A stretch of DNA of 37,024 nucleotides, taken from Nocardioides sp. (GTDB lineage Bacteria > Actinomycetota > Actinomycetes > Propionibacteriales > Nocardioidaceae). The stretch covers positions 1 through 37,024 of the forward strand of contig NZ_JAOPWY010000069.1 in assembly GCF_025965415.1 (NCBI RefSeq), given 5' to 3'. Position numbers and translations under genes: made by a program. The number at the start of each line of letters is the position of its first letter. Within the stretch, counting starts at the first letter, position 1. Shown here piece after piece: positions 17,053-25,495 of the stretch. Under the pieces are notes generated by a model, which was not told where the DNA came from, ran no database searches, and saw only the letters and a list, made by a program, of their open reading frames with translations.

Positions 17053-17733
17053 GTGAGTGACCTGATCGACACCACCGAGATGTACCTCCGCACGATCTAC
17101 GAGCTCGTGGAGGAGGACATCGTCCCGTTGCGCGCCCGCATCGCCGAGCGGCTCCACCAGTCCGGCCCGACGGTGTCGCAGACCGTGGCCCGGATGGAAC
17201 GCGACGGACTGCTGACCGTGCAGGGCGACCGCCACCTCGAGCTCACCGAGGAGGGCCAGCGCCTCGCCACCCGCGTGATGCGCAAGCACCGCCTCGCCGA
17301 GCGGCTGCTCACCGACGTCATCGGCCTGGACTGGGAGCTCGTCCACGCCGAGGCCTGCCGGTGGGAGCACGTGATGTCGGAGACCGTCGAGCGGCGGCTC
17401 CTCGAGCTGCTCGACCACCCCACGGAGTCGCCGTACGGCAACCCGATCCCCGGCCTCGACGAGCTCGGCGACGTGAGCGGCGAGGACTTCATGGACAACG
17501 TCGAGCCCCTCTCGGCGGCCGCGGAGCCGCAGGACCAGATGGTCCACGTGAAGCGGATCTCCGAGGAGATGCAGAAGGACGAGGAGCTGATGGGCCTGCT
17601 GCGCCGCGTCGGCGCCCTGCCCGGCAAGACCGTCACCATCGCCCGCACCGAGGAGGGCATCCTCATCGGGTCCGGCGGCGAGACCGCCGAGCTGGTGGTC
17701 GAGGCGGCCGAGCACATCTTCGTGCGGCGCTGA
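17053..17733 (+). CDS. DtxR/IdeR family iron-dependent repressor
   Basis: A 226-residue metal-activated DNA-binding protein that senses Fe(II) and represses iron uptake. Using GTG at 17053 as codon 1, the residues fall on the published DtxR ligand numbers: Met10, His79, Glu83, His98, Cys102, Glu105 and His106. This settles the start, although ATG at 17044 is also in frame. The winged helix (RARIAERLHQSGPTVSQTVARMERDGLL), dimerisation domain and C-terminal SH3-like/FeoA domain (LPGKTVTIARTEEGILIGSG) are complete. CACAAT at 17040-17045 suggests a leaderless transcript. Stops of this gene and the Sir2 gene are 3 bp apart. Confidence 0.96.
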   Translation: MSDLIDTTEMYLRTIYELVEEDIVPLRARIAERLHQSGPTVSQTVARMERDGLLTVQGDRHLELTEEGQRLATRVMRKHRLAERLLTDVIGLDWELVHAEACRWEHVMSETVERRLLELLDHPTESPYGNPIPGLDELGDVSGEDFMDNVEPLSAAAEPQDQMVHVKRISEEMQKDEELMGLLRRVGALPGKTVTIARTEEGILIGSGGETAELVVEAAEHIFVRR

Positions 17734-17736
17734 GCC

Positions 17737-18548
<812 letters not shown>

Positions 18549-18552
<4 letters not shown>

Positions 18553-18818
18553 GTGCCGTACCGCAGCTGGGCGCGGGCGCGGGCCTTGTCGGCCTCGACC
18601 TCGCGGTTCTTCGGGGGAGCGGTCGTGACCAGGTCGTCGAGCAGGTGCTCGGTGATGTGGGCGATCTCCTTCACCGCGGCGTAGAAGACCTCCTCGTTGG
18701 CCTGCGACGGCTTGGTCGTGCCGGCCACCTTGCGGACGTACTGCAGGGCGGCGGCGGTGACCTCGTCCCGCGTGGCCGGCGGCTCGAAGTTGTTCAGCGG
18801 GCGGATGTTGCGGCACAT
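18549..18818 (-). CDS. DUF2277 family protein
   Basis: An 89-residue protein beginning MCRNIRPLNNFEPPATRDEV, the fixed N-terminus of DUF2277, with VRKVAGTTKPSQANEEVFYAAVKEI in the middle and a basic C-terminus. Function unknown; the pairing of Cys-Arg-Asn at the extreme N-terminus with a helical body is constant in the family. It is translationally coupled to the sirtuin. TAATCT ends exactly 6 nt before the ATG, pointing to a leaderless operon. Confidence 0.88.
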
Positions 18819-18843
18819 GCCGTCAGATTACGTCGGTGGCCGT

Positions 18844-18912
18844 GGTTTCGACACGGCGCTGGCGCGCCTGCTCAACCGACGGCCGAACGTCCGCTGGTCG
18901 AGCGGCGAACGG
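18844..18912. repeat. dispersed repeat (GGTTTCGACACG ... CTGCTCAACC type), diverged copy
   Basis: GGTTTCGACACG at 18844 and CTGCTCAACCGACGG ending at 18882 match one arm of the element at 28116-28205; CCGCTGGTCGAGC at 18891 resembles the opposite arm. It lies between the beta-propeller gene and the DUF2277 promoter. Confidence 0.6.
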
Positions 18913-18917
18913 ACCGG

Positions 18918-20780
18918 TCACAGGGCGAAGAACGAGACGTCCTCGCCGGTCACGAGCGCGACCTGGCCCGACGCCAGCGGCACGAGTCGTACGTCGGCGA
19001 CGTCGGTGCCGTGCTCGACCTCGACCATCCGGTTGGTCATCGAGCCGTCGTCGAGCGACAGCACCGAGACCCACCCCGTGGTGCCGGTCCAGCCCTGGGA
19101 CACGACGGTCAGGGCCACCCGCTGCTCGGGCAGCCAGGTGAACTGCCGCGGGTCGAGCCCCGCGCCCGCCTGGCTCTGCTTCGGGTAGCGCACCACCGCG
19201 AGCTGCCGCGGGGCGGTGAGGTCGGTGACGTCGAAGAGCGCGGCCTGCGCGCCGCGCGTCATCCCCTGCGCGGAGGCGTCCTGGCCGACGCCGATCAGGC
19301 GGTGCTCGCCGAGCGGGTGAAGGTACTCGGAGAATCCCGGGATCTTCAGCTCGCCCATCAGCCGTGGGTCGGCGGGGTCGGTCAGGTCGATGGCGTAGAG
19401 CGGGTCGGTCTGGCGGAAGGTCACCACGATCGCGAGGTCGTCGAACCAGCGCACCGCCTTGATCTGCTCGTCGACGCCGAGGTCGTCGACGCGGCCGTCC
19501 TCGACCAGGTCGGAGCCGTCCTCGCGCAGGGTGAGCACCGAGTTGAAGTTGCCGGTCTCGCTGCTCGGTCCGACAGCCACCCGCAGCGATCCGCCGACGG
19601 CGTCCATCGACCAGCGGTCGGCGATCGTGCCCTCGACCTCGCCGGAGGCGACGTACGTCGCGTCCGCCCCGTCGAGCGCGAAGGCGTAGATCGGGGTGGT
19701 GCCGCTGTCGCCGACCGGGGCGAACCGGCAGTCCATGCAGTCGCCCCAGGACCCCCACTGCGGACCGCTGGCGGCGAGGTAGAACCGGTCGGTCGAGAAG
19801 TAGGACGTGTCGGAGTCGGTCGCGACCGCGGTGGCCGAGCGGGTCGTGGGCGAGGCCGGGTCGAAGGCGAGCACAGTGGTGGTGCCGAGCGCGACGTCGT
19901 CGTCGGGGACCGCGACGTCCTCGCAGTCGGCGACCGGCTCGCCGTCGACCGTCGGCAGCCAGTCGGACAGCGTGGTCTCGCGCACCAGCGCGCGGTTGCG
20001 CATCCGCGAGCGGATCTGGCCGAAGGTGCCGTCGGGGTAGGAGAAGTCGAGCTCGGGCAGGCCGTTCTGGAGCACGATCCGCACCACGTCGCCGTGCAGC
20101 CGGACGGCGGACGCGCGGCCCCGGATCGTGGTCGCGTCGGCGATGCTCGGCGAGGTCGGGTCGGAGAGGTCGACGGTGGTCACGGTGGTGGACAGGCCGT
20201 CGGACGACGAGCCCAGCACGACGGCGCGGCCGGCGACGAAGACCAGCTCACCGCCCGGGTCGCCGATCCAGTCGTTGCCGCGGGCGTCGTCCAGCCGGGT
20301 CGTGGACAGCAGGTCGGGCGCGTCGCCCGAGACGTCGTACGCCAGCAGCTCGCCGTCGCGCATCCGCAGCAGCAGCGAGCCGGAGACCTTGACGACGTCG
20401 GACTCGTCGACACCGAGCTCCTGGACGTTGGTGCCCGACTCGTTGCTGGTGTTGCGGGTCGTCTTCGCGATCGAGCGCTCGGCACCGGAGACGGCGCTCG
20501 GAGAGCTCGCCTCGGCATCGCCGCCCATCGAGTCGAAGGCGACGATCCCCGAACCCCAGCCATACGGGCCGACCTGATCGAGGGCCCGCTCGATGTAGGA
20601 GTCGAGCAGGTCTTCGCAGCTGCTCGGGGTGGTCAGGTCGGCGTTGGCGAGCGCGATCGGCGGGGCGGACGGCGGCACGTCGCGCGCGCCCTCGTCGTGG
20701 CCGAGGGCGTAGCCCACGCCGACCGCGGCGGCCAGGGTGGTGGCGGCTGCGAGGGTGGCGGTGATCCGGCGCGGGTCCAT
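18918..20780 (-). CDS. secreted or membrane-anchored beta-propeller protein
   Basis: A 620-residue protein with an N-terminal signal/anchor helix (RRITATLAAATTLAAAVGVGYALG) and a long extracytoplasmic part with blade-like repeats, e.g. VYDVSGDAPDLLSTTRLDD, LYAIDLTDPADPRLMGELKIPGFSEYLHPLGEHRLIGVG and LFDVTDLTAPRQLAVVRYPKQSQAG. This is the Beta_propel (C-terminal propeller) family seen in Actinobacteria, Firmicutes and archaea, of unknown biochemical role. A CMDC motif and other Cys may form disulfides. The ATG at 20780 is chosen because it starts the signal helix. Confidence 0.85.
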   Translation of the reverse strand: MDPRRITATLAAATTLAAAVGVGYALGHDEGARDVPPSAPPIALANADLTTPSSCEDLLDSYIERALDQVGPYGWGSGIVAFDSMGGDAEASSPSAVSGAERSIAKTTRNTSNESGTNVQELGVDESDVVKVSGSLLLRMRDGELLAYDVSGDAPDLLSTTRLDDARGNDWIGDPGGELVFVAGRAVVLGSSSDGLSTTVTTVDLSDPTSPSIADATTIRGRASAVRLHGDVVRIVLQNGLPELDFSYPDGTFGQIRSRMRNRALVRETTLSDWLPTVDGEPVADCEDVAVPDDDVALGTTTVLAFDPASPTTRSATAVATDSDTSYFSTDRFYLAASGPQWGSWGDCMDCRFAPVGDSGTTPIYAFALDGADATYVASGEVEGTIADRWSMDAVGGSLRVAVGPSSETGNFNSVLTLREDGSDLVEDGRVDDLGVDEQIKAVRWFDDLAIVVTFRQTDPLYAIDLTDPADPRLMGELKIPGFSEYLHPLGEHRLIGVGQDASAQGMTRGAQAALFDVTDLTAPRQLAVVRYPKQSQAGAGLDPRQFTWLPEQRVALTVVSQGWTGTTGWVSVLSLDDGSMTNRMVEVEHGTDVADVRLVPLASGQVALVTGEDVSFFAL

Positions 20781-20832
20781 GGTCGTGGGACGGGGCCGGA
20801 GGGGGCGCGGTTCCGCGTGACACGATGGCGCG

Positions 20833-22005
20833 ATGAGCGCCCTTCCCCACGAGCGGGACTTCGACATCGTGCTGTTCGGCGCCACCGGGTTCACCGGCGG
20901 TCTCACCGCCGACTACCTCGCGGCCCATGCCCCGGCGGGCCTGCGATGGGCGATCGCCGGCCGCAACGCCGACAAGCTCGAGGCCGTACGCCAGCGGCTG
21001 GGCAGCCAAGGAGAGGCAGACGTGGAGGTCCTCGTCGCCGACTCCAGCGACCCCGCGGCGCTCGCCGACATCGCCCGTCGGACGCGGGTCGTCGTCACCA
21101 CGATCGGCCCCTACCTCGAGCACGGCGGCCCGCTCGTCGCCGCGTGCGCCGAGGCCGGGACCGACTACCTCGACCTCACCGGCGAGCCCGAGTTCGTCGA
21201 CCGGACCTTCCTCGCCCAGCACCAGACCGCCCTGCGCACCGGCGCCCGCCTCGTCCACGCCTGCGGCTTCGACTCGATCCCGCACGACCTCGGCGCCTAC
21301 TACACCGTGCAGCAGCTGCCGTCGGACCAGCCGATCACCCTGCGGGGCGTCGTCCGCTCGGCAGGCACGTTCTCCGGCGGCACCTTCCACTCCGCCCTCG
21401 ACCAGTTCGCTCGCGCGGGGCAGATGAAGAAGACGTACGCCGCCCGCCGCCGTGCCGAGGTGCGGCCCGAGGGCCGGTCGTCGCGGTCCGTCAGCGGCAA
21501 GCCGCACCGCGACCCGGTGCTCGGCTACTGGCTGGTCCCGCTGCCGACCATCGACCCGATCGTCGTCGCGCGCAGCGGCGCCGCGCTGCCGGCGTACGGC
21601 CCGAAGTTCCGCTACTCCCACTGGGCCGGCACCAAGACCCTGCGGTACGCCGCGGGCGGTGCGGTCGGCGTCGGGCTGCTCTCGGTGGCCGCGCAGGTCA
21701 AGCCGGTGCGCGACTTCCTCAAGGGCAAGGTGCCGCAGGGCTCCGGCCCCGACGAGGCCAAGCGCGAGAAGGCCTGGTTCACCGTGGACTTCGTCGGCGA
21801 GGCCTGCGGGCAGACCGTCCGCACGCGCGTCTCCGGCGGCGACCCGGGCTACAGCGAGACGGCGAAGATGCTCTCGGAGGCCGCGCTGTGCCTGGCGTTC
21901 GACGACAACCCCGAGACCGCCGGCCAGGTGACCCCGGCCCAGGCGATGGGCGACGCGATCCTCGCGCGGTTGCAGGCGGCCGGGATCCGCTTCGAGACCC
22001 TCTGA
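20833..22005 (+). CDS. saccharopine dehydrogenase-like / trans-acting enoyl reductase family protein
   Basis: A 390-residue NAD(P)-dependent oxidoreductase-like protein with an N-terminal Rossmann motif (DIVLFGATGFTGGLTADYLA, 10-29), AGRNADKLEAVRQRL after it and the LTGEPEFVDRTF and HACGFDSIPHDLG blocks typical of this group. In mycobacteria, relatives include the trans-acting enoyl reductase of phthiocerol/phenolglycolipid synthesis; no such cluster is present here, so the substrate is open. CACGAT ends 6 nt before the ATG (leaderless). It is divergent from the beta-propeller gene. Confidence 0.88.
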   Translation: MSALPHERDFDIVLFGATGFTGGLTADYLAAHAPAGLRWAIAGRNADKLEAVRQRLGSQGEADVEVLVADSSDPAALADIARRTRVVVTTIGPYLEHGGPLVAACAEAGTDYLDLTGEPEFVDRTFLAQHQTALRTGARLVHACGFDSIPHDLGAYYTVQQLPSDQPITLRGVVRSAGTFSGGTFHSALDQFARAGQMKKTYAARRRAEVRPEGRSSRSVSGKPHRDPVLGYWLVPLPTIDPIVVARSGAALPAYGPKFRYSHWAGTKTLRYAAGGAVGVGLLSVAAQVKPVRDFLKGKVPQGSGPDEAKREKAWFTVDFVGEACGQTVRTRVSGGDPGYSETAKMLSEAALCLAFDDNPETAGQVTPAQAMGDAILARLQAAGIRFETL

Positions 22006-22017
22006 ACGAACGACTGG

Positions 22018-22093
22018 TGGTGCCCCAGGCAAGAGTCGAACTTGCGACCTTTCGCTTAGGAGGCGGCTGCTCTATCCACTGAGCTACTGGGGC
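22018..22093 (-). tRNA. tRNA-Arg (anticodon CCT)
   Basis: Full cloverleaf on the minus strand with encoded CCA: acceptor GCCCCAG/CTGGGGC, D-arm GCTC/GAGC, anticodon loop CTCCTAA, T-arm GCAAG-TTCGACT-CTTGC. The anticodon stem is odd: 27-43 is G/A and 28-42 is C/A, leaving three pairs. It reads AGG, a rare codon here. Confidence 0.93.
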
Positions 22094-22273
22094 GTTGCCG
22101 CGTCACCGGGAGGTTCTGACGGCGGGAGCATCCTGCCACGACCACGTCCGCGGGGTCGCACCGATGGGGTCCCGCCGCGTGCTCGCGCCCGCACGGTGGA
22201 GGAGCCAAATCTTGCGGGAGTCAAGTAAGTTCAGTCTCGGTCAGCAAGTCCGTCCGTGTCGAAGGTGAGCCCC
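22094..22273 (+). other. upstream region of the LCP gene
   Basis: 180 bp with no gene; contains a Shine-Dalgarno-like GAAGGTGAG just before GTG 22274. No convincing promoter pair seen. Confidence 0.4.
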
Positions 22274-23572
22274 GTGTCCGATGAGTCACGCCCTGAGGCA
22301 CCCGTCGGCGCGCCCAAGCGCAAGGGCAAGGCCGCCCGCAAGCACACCGTCGGACGGGTCATCCTGATCACCGTCGTCGTGCTCGCGATGGTCACCGGGC
22401 TCGGCACCATCTACTTCATCCGTCACCTCGACGGCAACATCGAGGGCGTCTCCCTCGACGCGCTGGGCGACGACCGGCCCGAGAAGATCTACAAGGGCAA
22501 CGGCGAGCCGCTCAACATCCTGGTGATGGGCGACGACACGCGCTCGGGCGAGGGCAACGACATCGACTCGGAGGCAGGCGGTGGGGGGTCCGACACCACC
22601 ATCCTCGTGCACCTCTCCGCCGACCGTTCGCGGGCGTACGCCGTCTCGATCCCGCGCGACTCGATCGTCGACCGTCCCGAGGACGGATGCGGCTCCGCGG
22701 CGGTGAGCGACGTGATGTGGAACGCCGCCTACACGGTGGGAGGACCGGTCTGCACCATGGCCCAGCTCGAGGCGAACGCCGACGTGTTCGTCGACCACTT
22801 CGTGGTCGTGGACTTCAACGGCTTCGGCGACATGGTCGACGCCGTGGGGGGCGTGCCGGTCTGCGTGCCCGAGGACATCAAGGACCCGGCCCACGCCATC
22901 TTCGTGCCCAAGGGAGACCCGTCGCTGCTCACCGGCGACGAGGCCCTGGACTACGTCCGCGCCCGCTACGTCGGCGAGCGGATCCAGCAGAACGACATCT
23001 CGCGCATCCGCCGCCAGCAGGAGTTCATCGGCGCGCTCGTGCGCGAGGTGAAGTCGGCGGGCACCCTCACCCGCCTCGACAAGGTCGTCAACTTCCTCGA
23101 CGCCGCCACCAAGTCCTTGACGACCGACGACGAGCTCGACTCCGTGACGCGCATCGGCAAGATCGCGCTCCAGCTGCAGAACGTCGGCCTCGACAAGATC
23201 CAGTTCGTGACGCTGCCGACCGACTACTTCTCGTCGGACTCCGAGTTCCGCGGCAAGGTCTTCTGGACACCGGAGGCCACGCAGATCTGGAAGCTGATCA
23301 AGAACGACGAGGTGATCCCGGCGAGGCTGCTCAAGGGCAACGCCACCAGTGCCGAGCCGCCGGCCAGCTCGACGGAGACCGCGTCGCCGAGCACGCCCCC
23401 CGGCAGCGAGACCCCGAGCGAGTCACCGTCGGAGACCCCGAGCGAGACCCCGAGCGAGACCCCGAGCGAGACCCCGTCGGACACGGCCTCGCCCAGCGAG
23501 TCCCCGAGCGAGACCCCGAGCTCTCCGGCGACGACCCCGCCGGAGGAGCAGATCTTCGGCGTCTGCGCATGA
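22274..23572 (+). CDS. LytR-CpsA-Psr (LCP) family glycopolymer transferase
   Basis: A 432-residue membrane protein that attaches lipid-linked glycopolymers (in Actinobacteria, arabinogalactan or teichoic-type polymers) to peptidoglycan. A basic cytoplasmic tail is followed by one TM helix (28-50) and the extracellular LCP domain: NILVMGDDTR (81-90), SDTTILVHLS (106-115), VSIPRDS (124-130) and YVRARY near 230. The final 90 residues are a Ser/Thr/Pro/Glu tail built on ETPS repeats, ending FGVCA. GTG at 22274 is preferred because AAGGTGA lies 6 nt upstream; GTG at 22256 and 22265 are alternatives. It ends in an ATGA overlap with the downstream mini-ORF. Confidence 0.93.
   Translation: MSDESRPEAPVGAPKRKGKAARKHTVGRVILITVVVLAMVTGLGTIYFIRHLDGNIEGVSLDALGDDRPEKIYKGNGEPLNILVMGDDTRSGEGNDIDSEAGGGGSDTTILVHLSADRSRAYAVSIPRDSIVDRPEDGCGSAAVSDVMWNAAYTVGGPVCTMAQLEANADVFVDHFVVVDFNGFGDMVDAVGGVPVCVPEDIKDPAHAIFVPKGDPSLLTGDEALDYVRARYVGERIQQNDISRIRRQQEFIGALVREVKSAGTLTRLDKVVNFLDAATKSLTTDDELDSVTRIGKIALQLQNVGLDKIQFVTLPTDYFSSDSEFRGKVFWTPEATQIWKLIKNDEVIPARLLKGNATSAEPPASSTETASPSTPPGSETPSESPSETPSETPSETPSETPSDTASPSESPSETPSSPATTPPEEQIFGVCA
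23432..23479 (+). repeat. 12-bp tandem repeats in the LCP tail
   Basis: Four units of GAGACCCCGAGC (last one altered at its end) encode ETPS; further single units flank it at about 23406 and 23508. Confidence 0.9.
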
Positions 23573-23637
23573 GCACCCCACGACGTTCTTCTCCTCCGCT
23601 CCGCTCCCCCGAACAACGCCGCGGGGACCCCGCATGA
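23569..23637 (+). CDS. 22-residue mini-ORF made by the 58-bp repeat
   Basis: Reads MSTPRRSSPPLRSPEQRRGDPA and stops. Its ATG overlaps the LCP stop and its own stop overlaps the next ATG, both as ATGA, so ribosomes could relay through it. It is probably a by-product of the repeat rather than a selected gene; translation is unproven. Confidence 0.35.
   Translation: MSTPRRSSPPLRSPEQRRGDPA
23574..23631 (+). repeat. 58-bp dispersed repeat, copy 2
   Basis: 56 of 58 bases match 9778-9835. It is followed by a second copy of GCATGAGCACCCCACGACGT (23632-23651), the sequence also found at the LCP stop, so a short direct duplication flanks it. Confidence 0.9.
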
Positions 23638-23819
23638 GCACCCCACGACGTACCTCCGTTCCCCCCGAGGAGCCCGAGTGGAAGCGCCGCCGGCGCCTGG
23701 CCGCGGCCTTCGGCGACGCCGAACCCGAGCAGACCAGCGACGACACCGACGCCCGCGAGGATCGCTCGGGCAAGGGCGACGACTGGTACCGCGACCAGGT
23801 GCCGCCGCACCACGGCTGA
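23634..23819 (+). CDS. small acidic/basic conserved hypothetical protein
   Basis: A 61-residue hydrophilic protein with a basic EWKRRRRLAAAFGD segment and the C-terminus DDWYRDQVPPHHG, which resembles a group of small actinobacterial proteins ending in W(Y/L)R(D/E)QxPPH. No TM or Cys. Without the inserted repeat its ATG would overlap the LCP stop, so it was probably the second gene of an LCP operon. Function unknown. Confidence 0.7.
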   Translation: MSTPRRTSVPPEEPEWKRRRRLAAAFGDAEPEQTSDDTDAREDRSGKGDDWYRDQVPPHHG

Positions 23820-23829
23820 CCCCCGCTGG

Positions 23830-23891
23830 GATAGTCCGCATCAATGAGCTCCCTGAAGGACGGCCAGGTGGAGCTTTTTGATGCGGACTAC
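23830..23891. terminator. bidirectional terminator within a palindrome (repeat family copy 2)
   Basis: Arms ATAGTCCGCATCAAtgAGCTCC (lower case marks mismatches) and GGAGCTTTTTGATGCGGACTA around a 17-nt loop. The same outer arm and GGAGCTTTTTG are found at 14493-14569. It follows the small hypothetical gene. Confidence 0.8.
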
Positions 23892-23910
23892 GTCGAGAGC
23901 ATCCGCGCGC

Positions 23911-23958
23911 CCTGACACGACGAACGGCCCGCCCCTCCCGGGACGGGCCGTTGTCAGG
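23911..23958 (-). terminator. hairpin terminator of mscL
   Basis: Nested stems CCTGACA/TGTCAGG and AACGGCCCG/CGGGCCGTT lie just after the mscL stop. Confidence 0.75.
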
Positions 23959-23967
23959 ACAGCTGGG

Positions 23968-24321
23968 TCAGACGGTGCCGCCGCGGGCCGCGAGCAGGTC
24001 GCGGATCTCCTCGAGCACCGCGACGTCGGCGGGCGTGCCCGCCGCGTCGGCCGGGAAGAAGCGCTCCTTGGCCTTGGTGTAGGGCATGACGATGAAGAAG
24101 TAGACGACCGCCGCCATGATCAGGAACGAGACCACCGCGTTGAGGAAGGCGCCGAAGCTCTGCGGGGCGGTCGAGAAGATCTCCGCGCTGGTGTCGGGCA
24201 GGAGGCCGGTGAGCCACTCGGTGAAGGTGGTGACCACCGAGGCGAACGCGAGCGCCATGATCAGACCAGTGGAGATCTCGATCAGGTTGCCCTTCAGGAT
24301 GAAGTTCTTGAAACCACTCAT
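23968..24321 (-). CDS. mscL: large-conductance mechanosensitive channel
   Basis: A 117-residue pore-forming membrane protein that releases solutes on hypo-osmotic shock; it works as a homopentamer. The N-terminal helix and TM1 (GFKNFILKGNLIEISTGLIMALAFASVVTTF) and TM2 (FGAFLNAVVSFLIMAAVVYFFIVMPYTKAKERF) are clear, as is the C-terminal helix EEIRDLLAAR. The Gly-rich pore lining of TM1 is changed (LIMALAFASVV versus the common VIIGAAFGKIV), as in other actinobacterial MscL. Followed upstream by a SAF-domain gene in the same direction. Confidence 0.95.
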   Translation of the reverse strand: MSGFKNFILKGNLIEISTGLIMALAFASVVTTFTEWLTGLLPDTSAEIFSTAPQSFGAFLNAVVSFLIMAAVVYFFIVMPYTKAKERFFPADAAGTPADVAVLEEIRDLLAARGGTV

Positions 24322-24375
24322 GGTGTGCCTCCTACTGGGCCCGAGAGGGGCCGGGATCGAGCGAGCGCGATCACG

Positions 24376-25008
24376 CTAGCGGTCCCACGACACCGTCAGG
24401 TATTGCGACAACGCCGCGGACGCGATGTCGACCGCCTCGTCCGCGGAGGCCCCCACGACCACCAGCGCCCCGCCGGCGCCGCCGGCCGGTCCGTCGGGCA
24501 CATCGGTGGGCGTGGCGAGGACGGTGACCTCACGCGCCACGACGGTCGTGACGCCGGTGCCCGGGTCGGTGGCGACCAGGTCGATCGCGTCGCCCGCGCG
24601 CAGGAGCCTCGCCATCCCGGCGTCCGGCAGCCGGACCGGCAGGACCGTCTCGTCGGGCTGCGCGAGCGCCAGTGCCGGGCCCACCACGCGGACGTCGGTG
24701 AGCACCTCGCCCCGTCCGATGGGGCCGGCGAGGACCCGGCCGGCGGCCGCGGTCGCCGCGTCGGGCGGCGCGAGCTCGCGGGGGTAGGCACGGACGACCA
24801 GGTCGTCGTCACCCAGCCGGGTGCCGGAGGCCAGGTCGCGTGCGGCGACCAGCACCTCCACCGTGTCCGCGGGTGGCGGCGCGAGGGTGCGCAGCGCGGC
24901 CAGCGTGGCGACGGCCGCCAGCGCCGCGGCGATCAGCCGGCGACGACGCCGGAGCTGGTGGCGTACGGCGCGCAGCCGACGCCGGGTCGGCGGGAGTCCC
25001 GGGAGCAT
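24376..25008 (-). CDS. SAF-domain protein, CpaB/RcpC-like
   Basis: A 210-residue protein with a basic N-terminus, one TM helix (about 24-45) and a SAF domain (VEVLVAARDLASGTRLGDDDLVVRAYPRELAPPDAA ... GRGEVLTDVRVVG) followed by an RcpC-like domain. CpaB proteins help assemble Flp/Tad pili at the inner membrane, but no other pilus gene is present in the window, so it may have another extracytoplasmic role. It sits between mscL and FmdB. Confidence 0.82.
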   Translation of the reverse strand: MLPGLPPTRRRLRAVRHQLRRRRRLIAAALAAVATLAALRTLAPPPADTVEVLVAARDLASGTRLGDDDLVVRAYPRELAPPDAATAAAGRVLAGPIGRGEVLTDVRVVGPALALAQPDETVLPVRLPDAGMARLLRAGDAIDLVATDPGTGVTTVVAREVTVLATPTDVPDGPAGGAGGALVVVGASADEAVDIASAALSQYLTVSWDR

Positions 25009-25065
25009 CCTGCGACGCTAGGCCGGAACGACCGCGCGCCGCTCGGCCTCTCCACAGGGCCGCGG

Positions 25066-25374
25066 TCAGTCCGAGGAGGACGAGGAGCTGGACGAGCCCG
25101 ACGAGGAGGAGCTCGACGATGAGCTCGAGGAGGAGTCGGACGAGGACGTCGAGCTCGAGGTCGTCGACGGGGTGGCCGGCGTCGAGGACGACGAGGCGGC
25201 GCGGCTGTCGGTGCGGTAGAAGCCCGAGCCCTTGAAGACCACGCCGACGGCGTTGAAGAGCTTGCGGAGGCGGCCCGAGCACACGGGGCACACGGTGAGC
25301 GCGTCCTCGCTGAAGCTCTGGAACTGCTCGAACGCGTGACCGCACTCGGTGCAGGCGTACTGGTAGGTGGGCAT
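25066..25374 (-). CDS. FmdB-family zinc-ribbon protein with poly-serine tail
   Basis: A 102-residue protein starting MPTYQYACTECGHAFE with a Zn ribbon (Cys8, 11, 29, 32) and the RKLFNAVGVVFKGSGFYRTD block of FmdB. The last 40 residues are almost all Ser with Thr and Asp. The mycobacterial counterpart is the serine-rich Rv0991c, reported as a chaperone that recognises unfolded proteins. AGAGGA lies 8 nt before the ATG. A longer frame upstream is non-coding. Confidence 0.9.
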   Translation of the reverse strand: MPTYQYACTECGHAFEQFQSFSEDALTVCPVCSGRLRKLFNAVGVVFKGSGFYRTDSRAASSSSTPATPSTTSSSTSSSDSSSSSSSSSSSSGSSSSSSSSD

Positions 25375-25495
25375 GTGGCAATCCTCTGGTGGAACGGGGC
25401 CTCGGTGGTGCTGCAACGGCGATCGGCAGGGCCGGCGCGACGCGCTGGCACTCACGTCCTTCGACTGCCAATGGTACGGCACAATGGGCAGCGCG

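Noticed and set aside
14532..17060. Open frame of 842 codons on the plus strand opposite the glucosidase and hotdog genes
   Set aside because: Low-complexity shadow sequence; GH13 catalytic motifs on the minus strand are decisive.
18645..22082. Open frame of 1145 codons on the plus strand opposite DUF2277 and the beta-propeller gene
   Set aside because: Shadow frame; the opposite strand shows real families and a tRNA overlaps its end.
22018..22093. tRNA-integrated mobile element
   Set aside because: Neither side of the tRNA has an integrase or a repeated 3' tRNA end.
23569..23651. Insertion sequence with target-site duplication
   Set aside because: The element is 58 bp with no transposase or terminal inverted repeats; the first bases of the duplication are shared with the distant copy, so it is not a simple target duplication.
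24376..25008. Flp/Tad pilus locus
   Set aside because: Only one CpaB-like SAF protein is seen; no prepilin, ATPase or secretin gene nearby.
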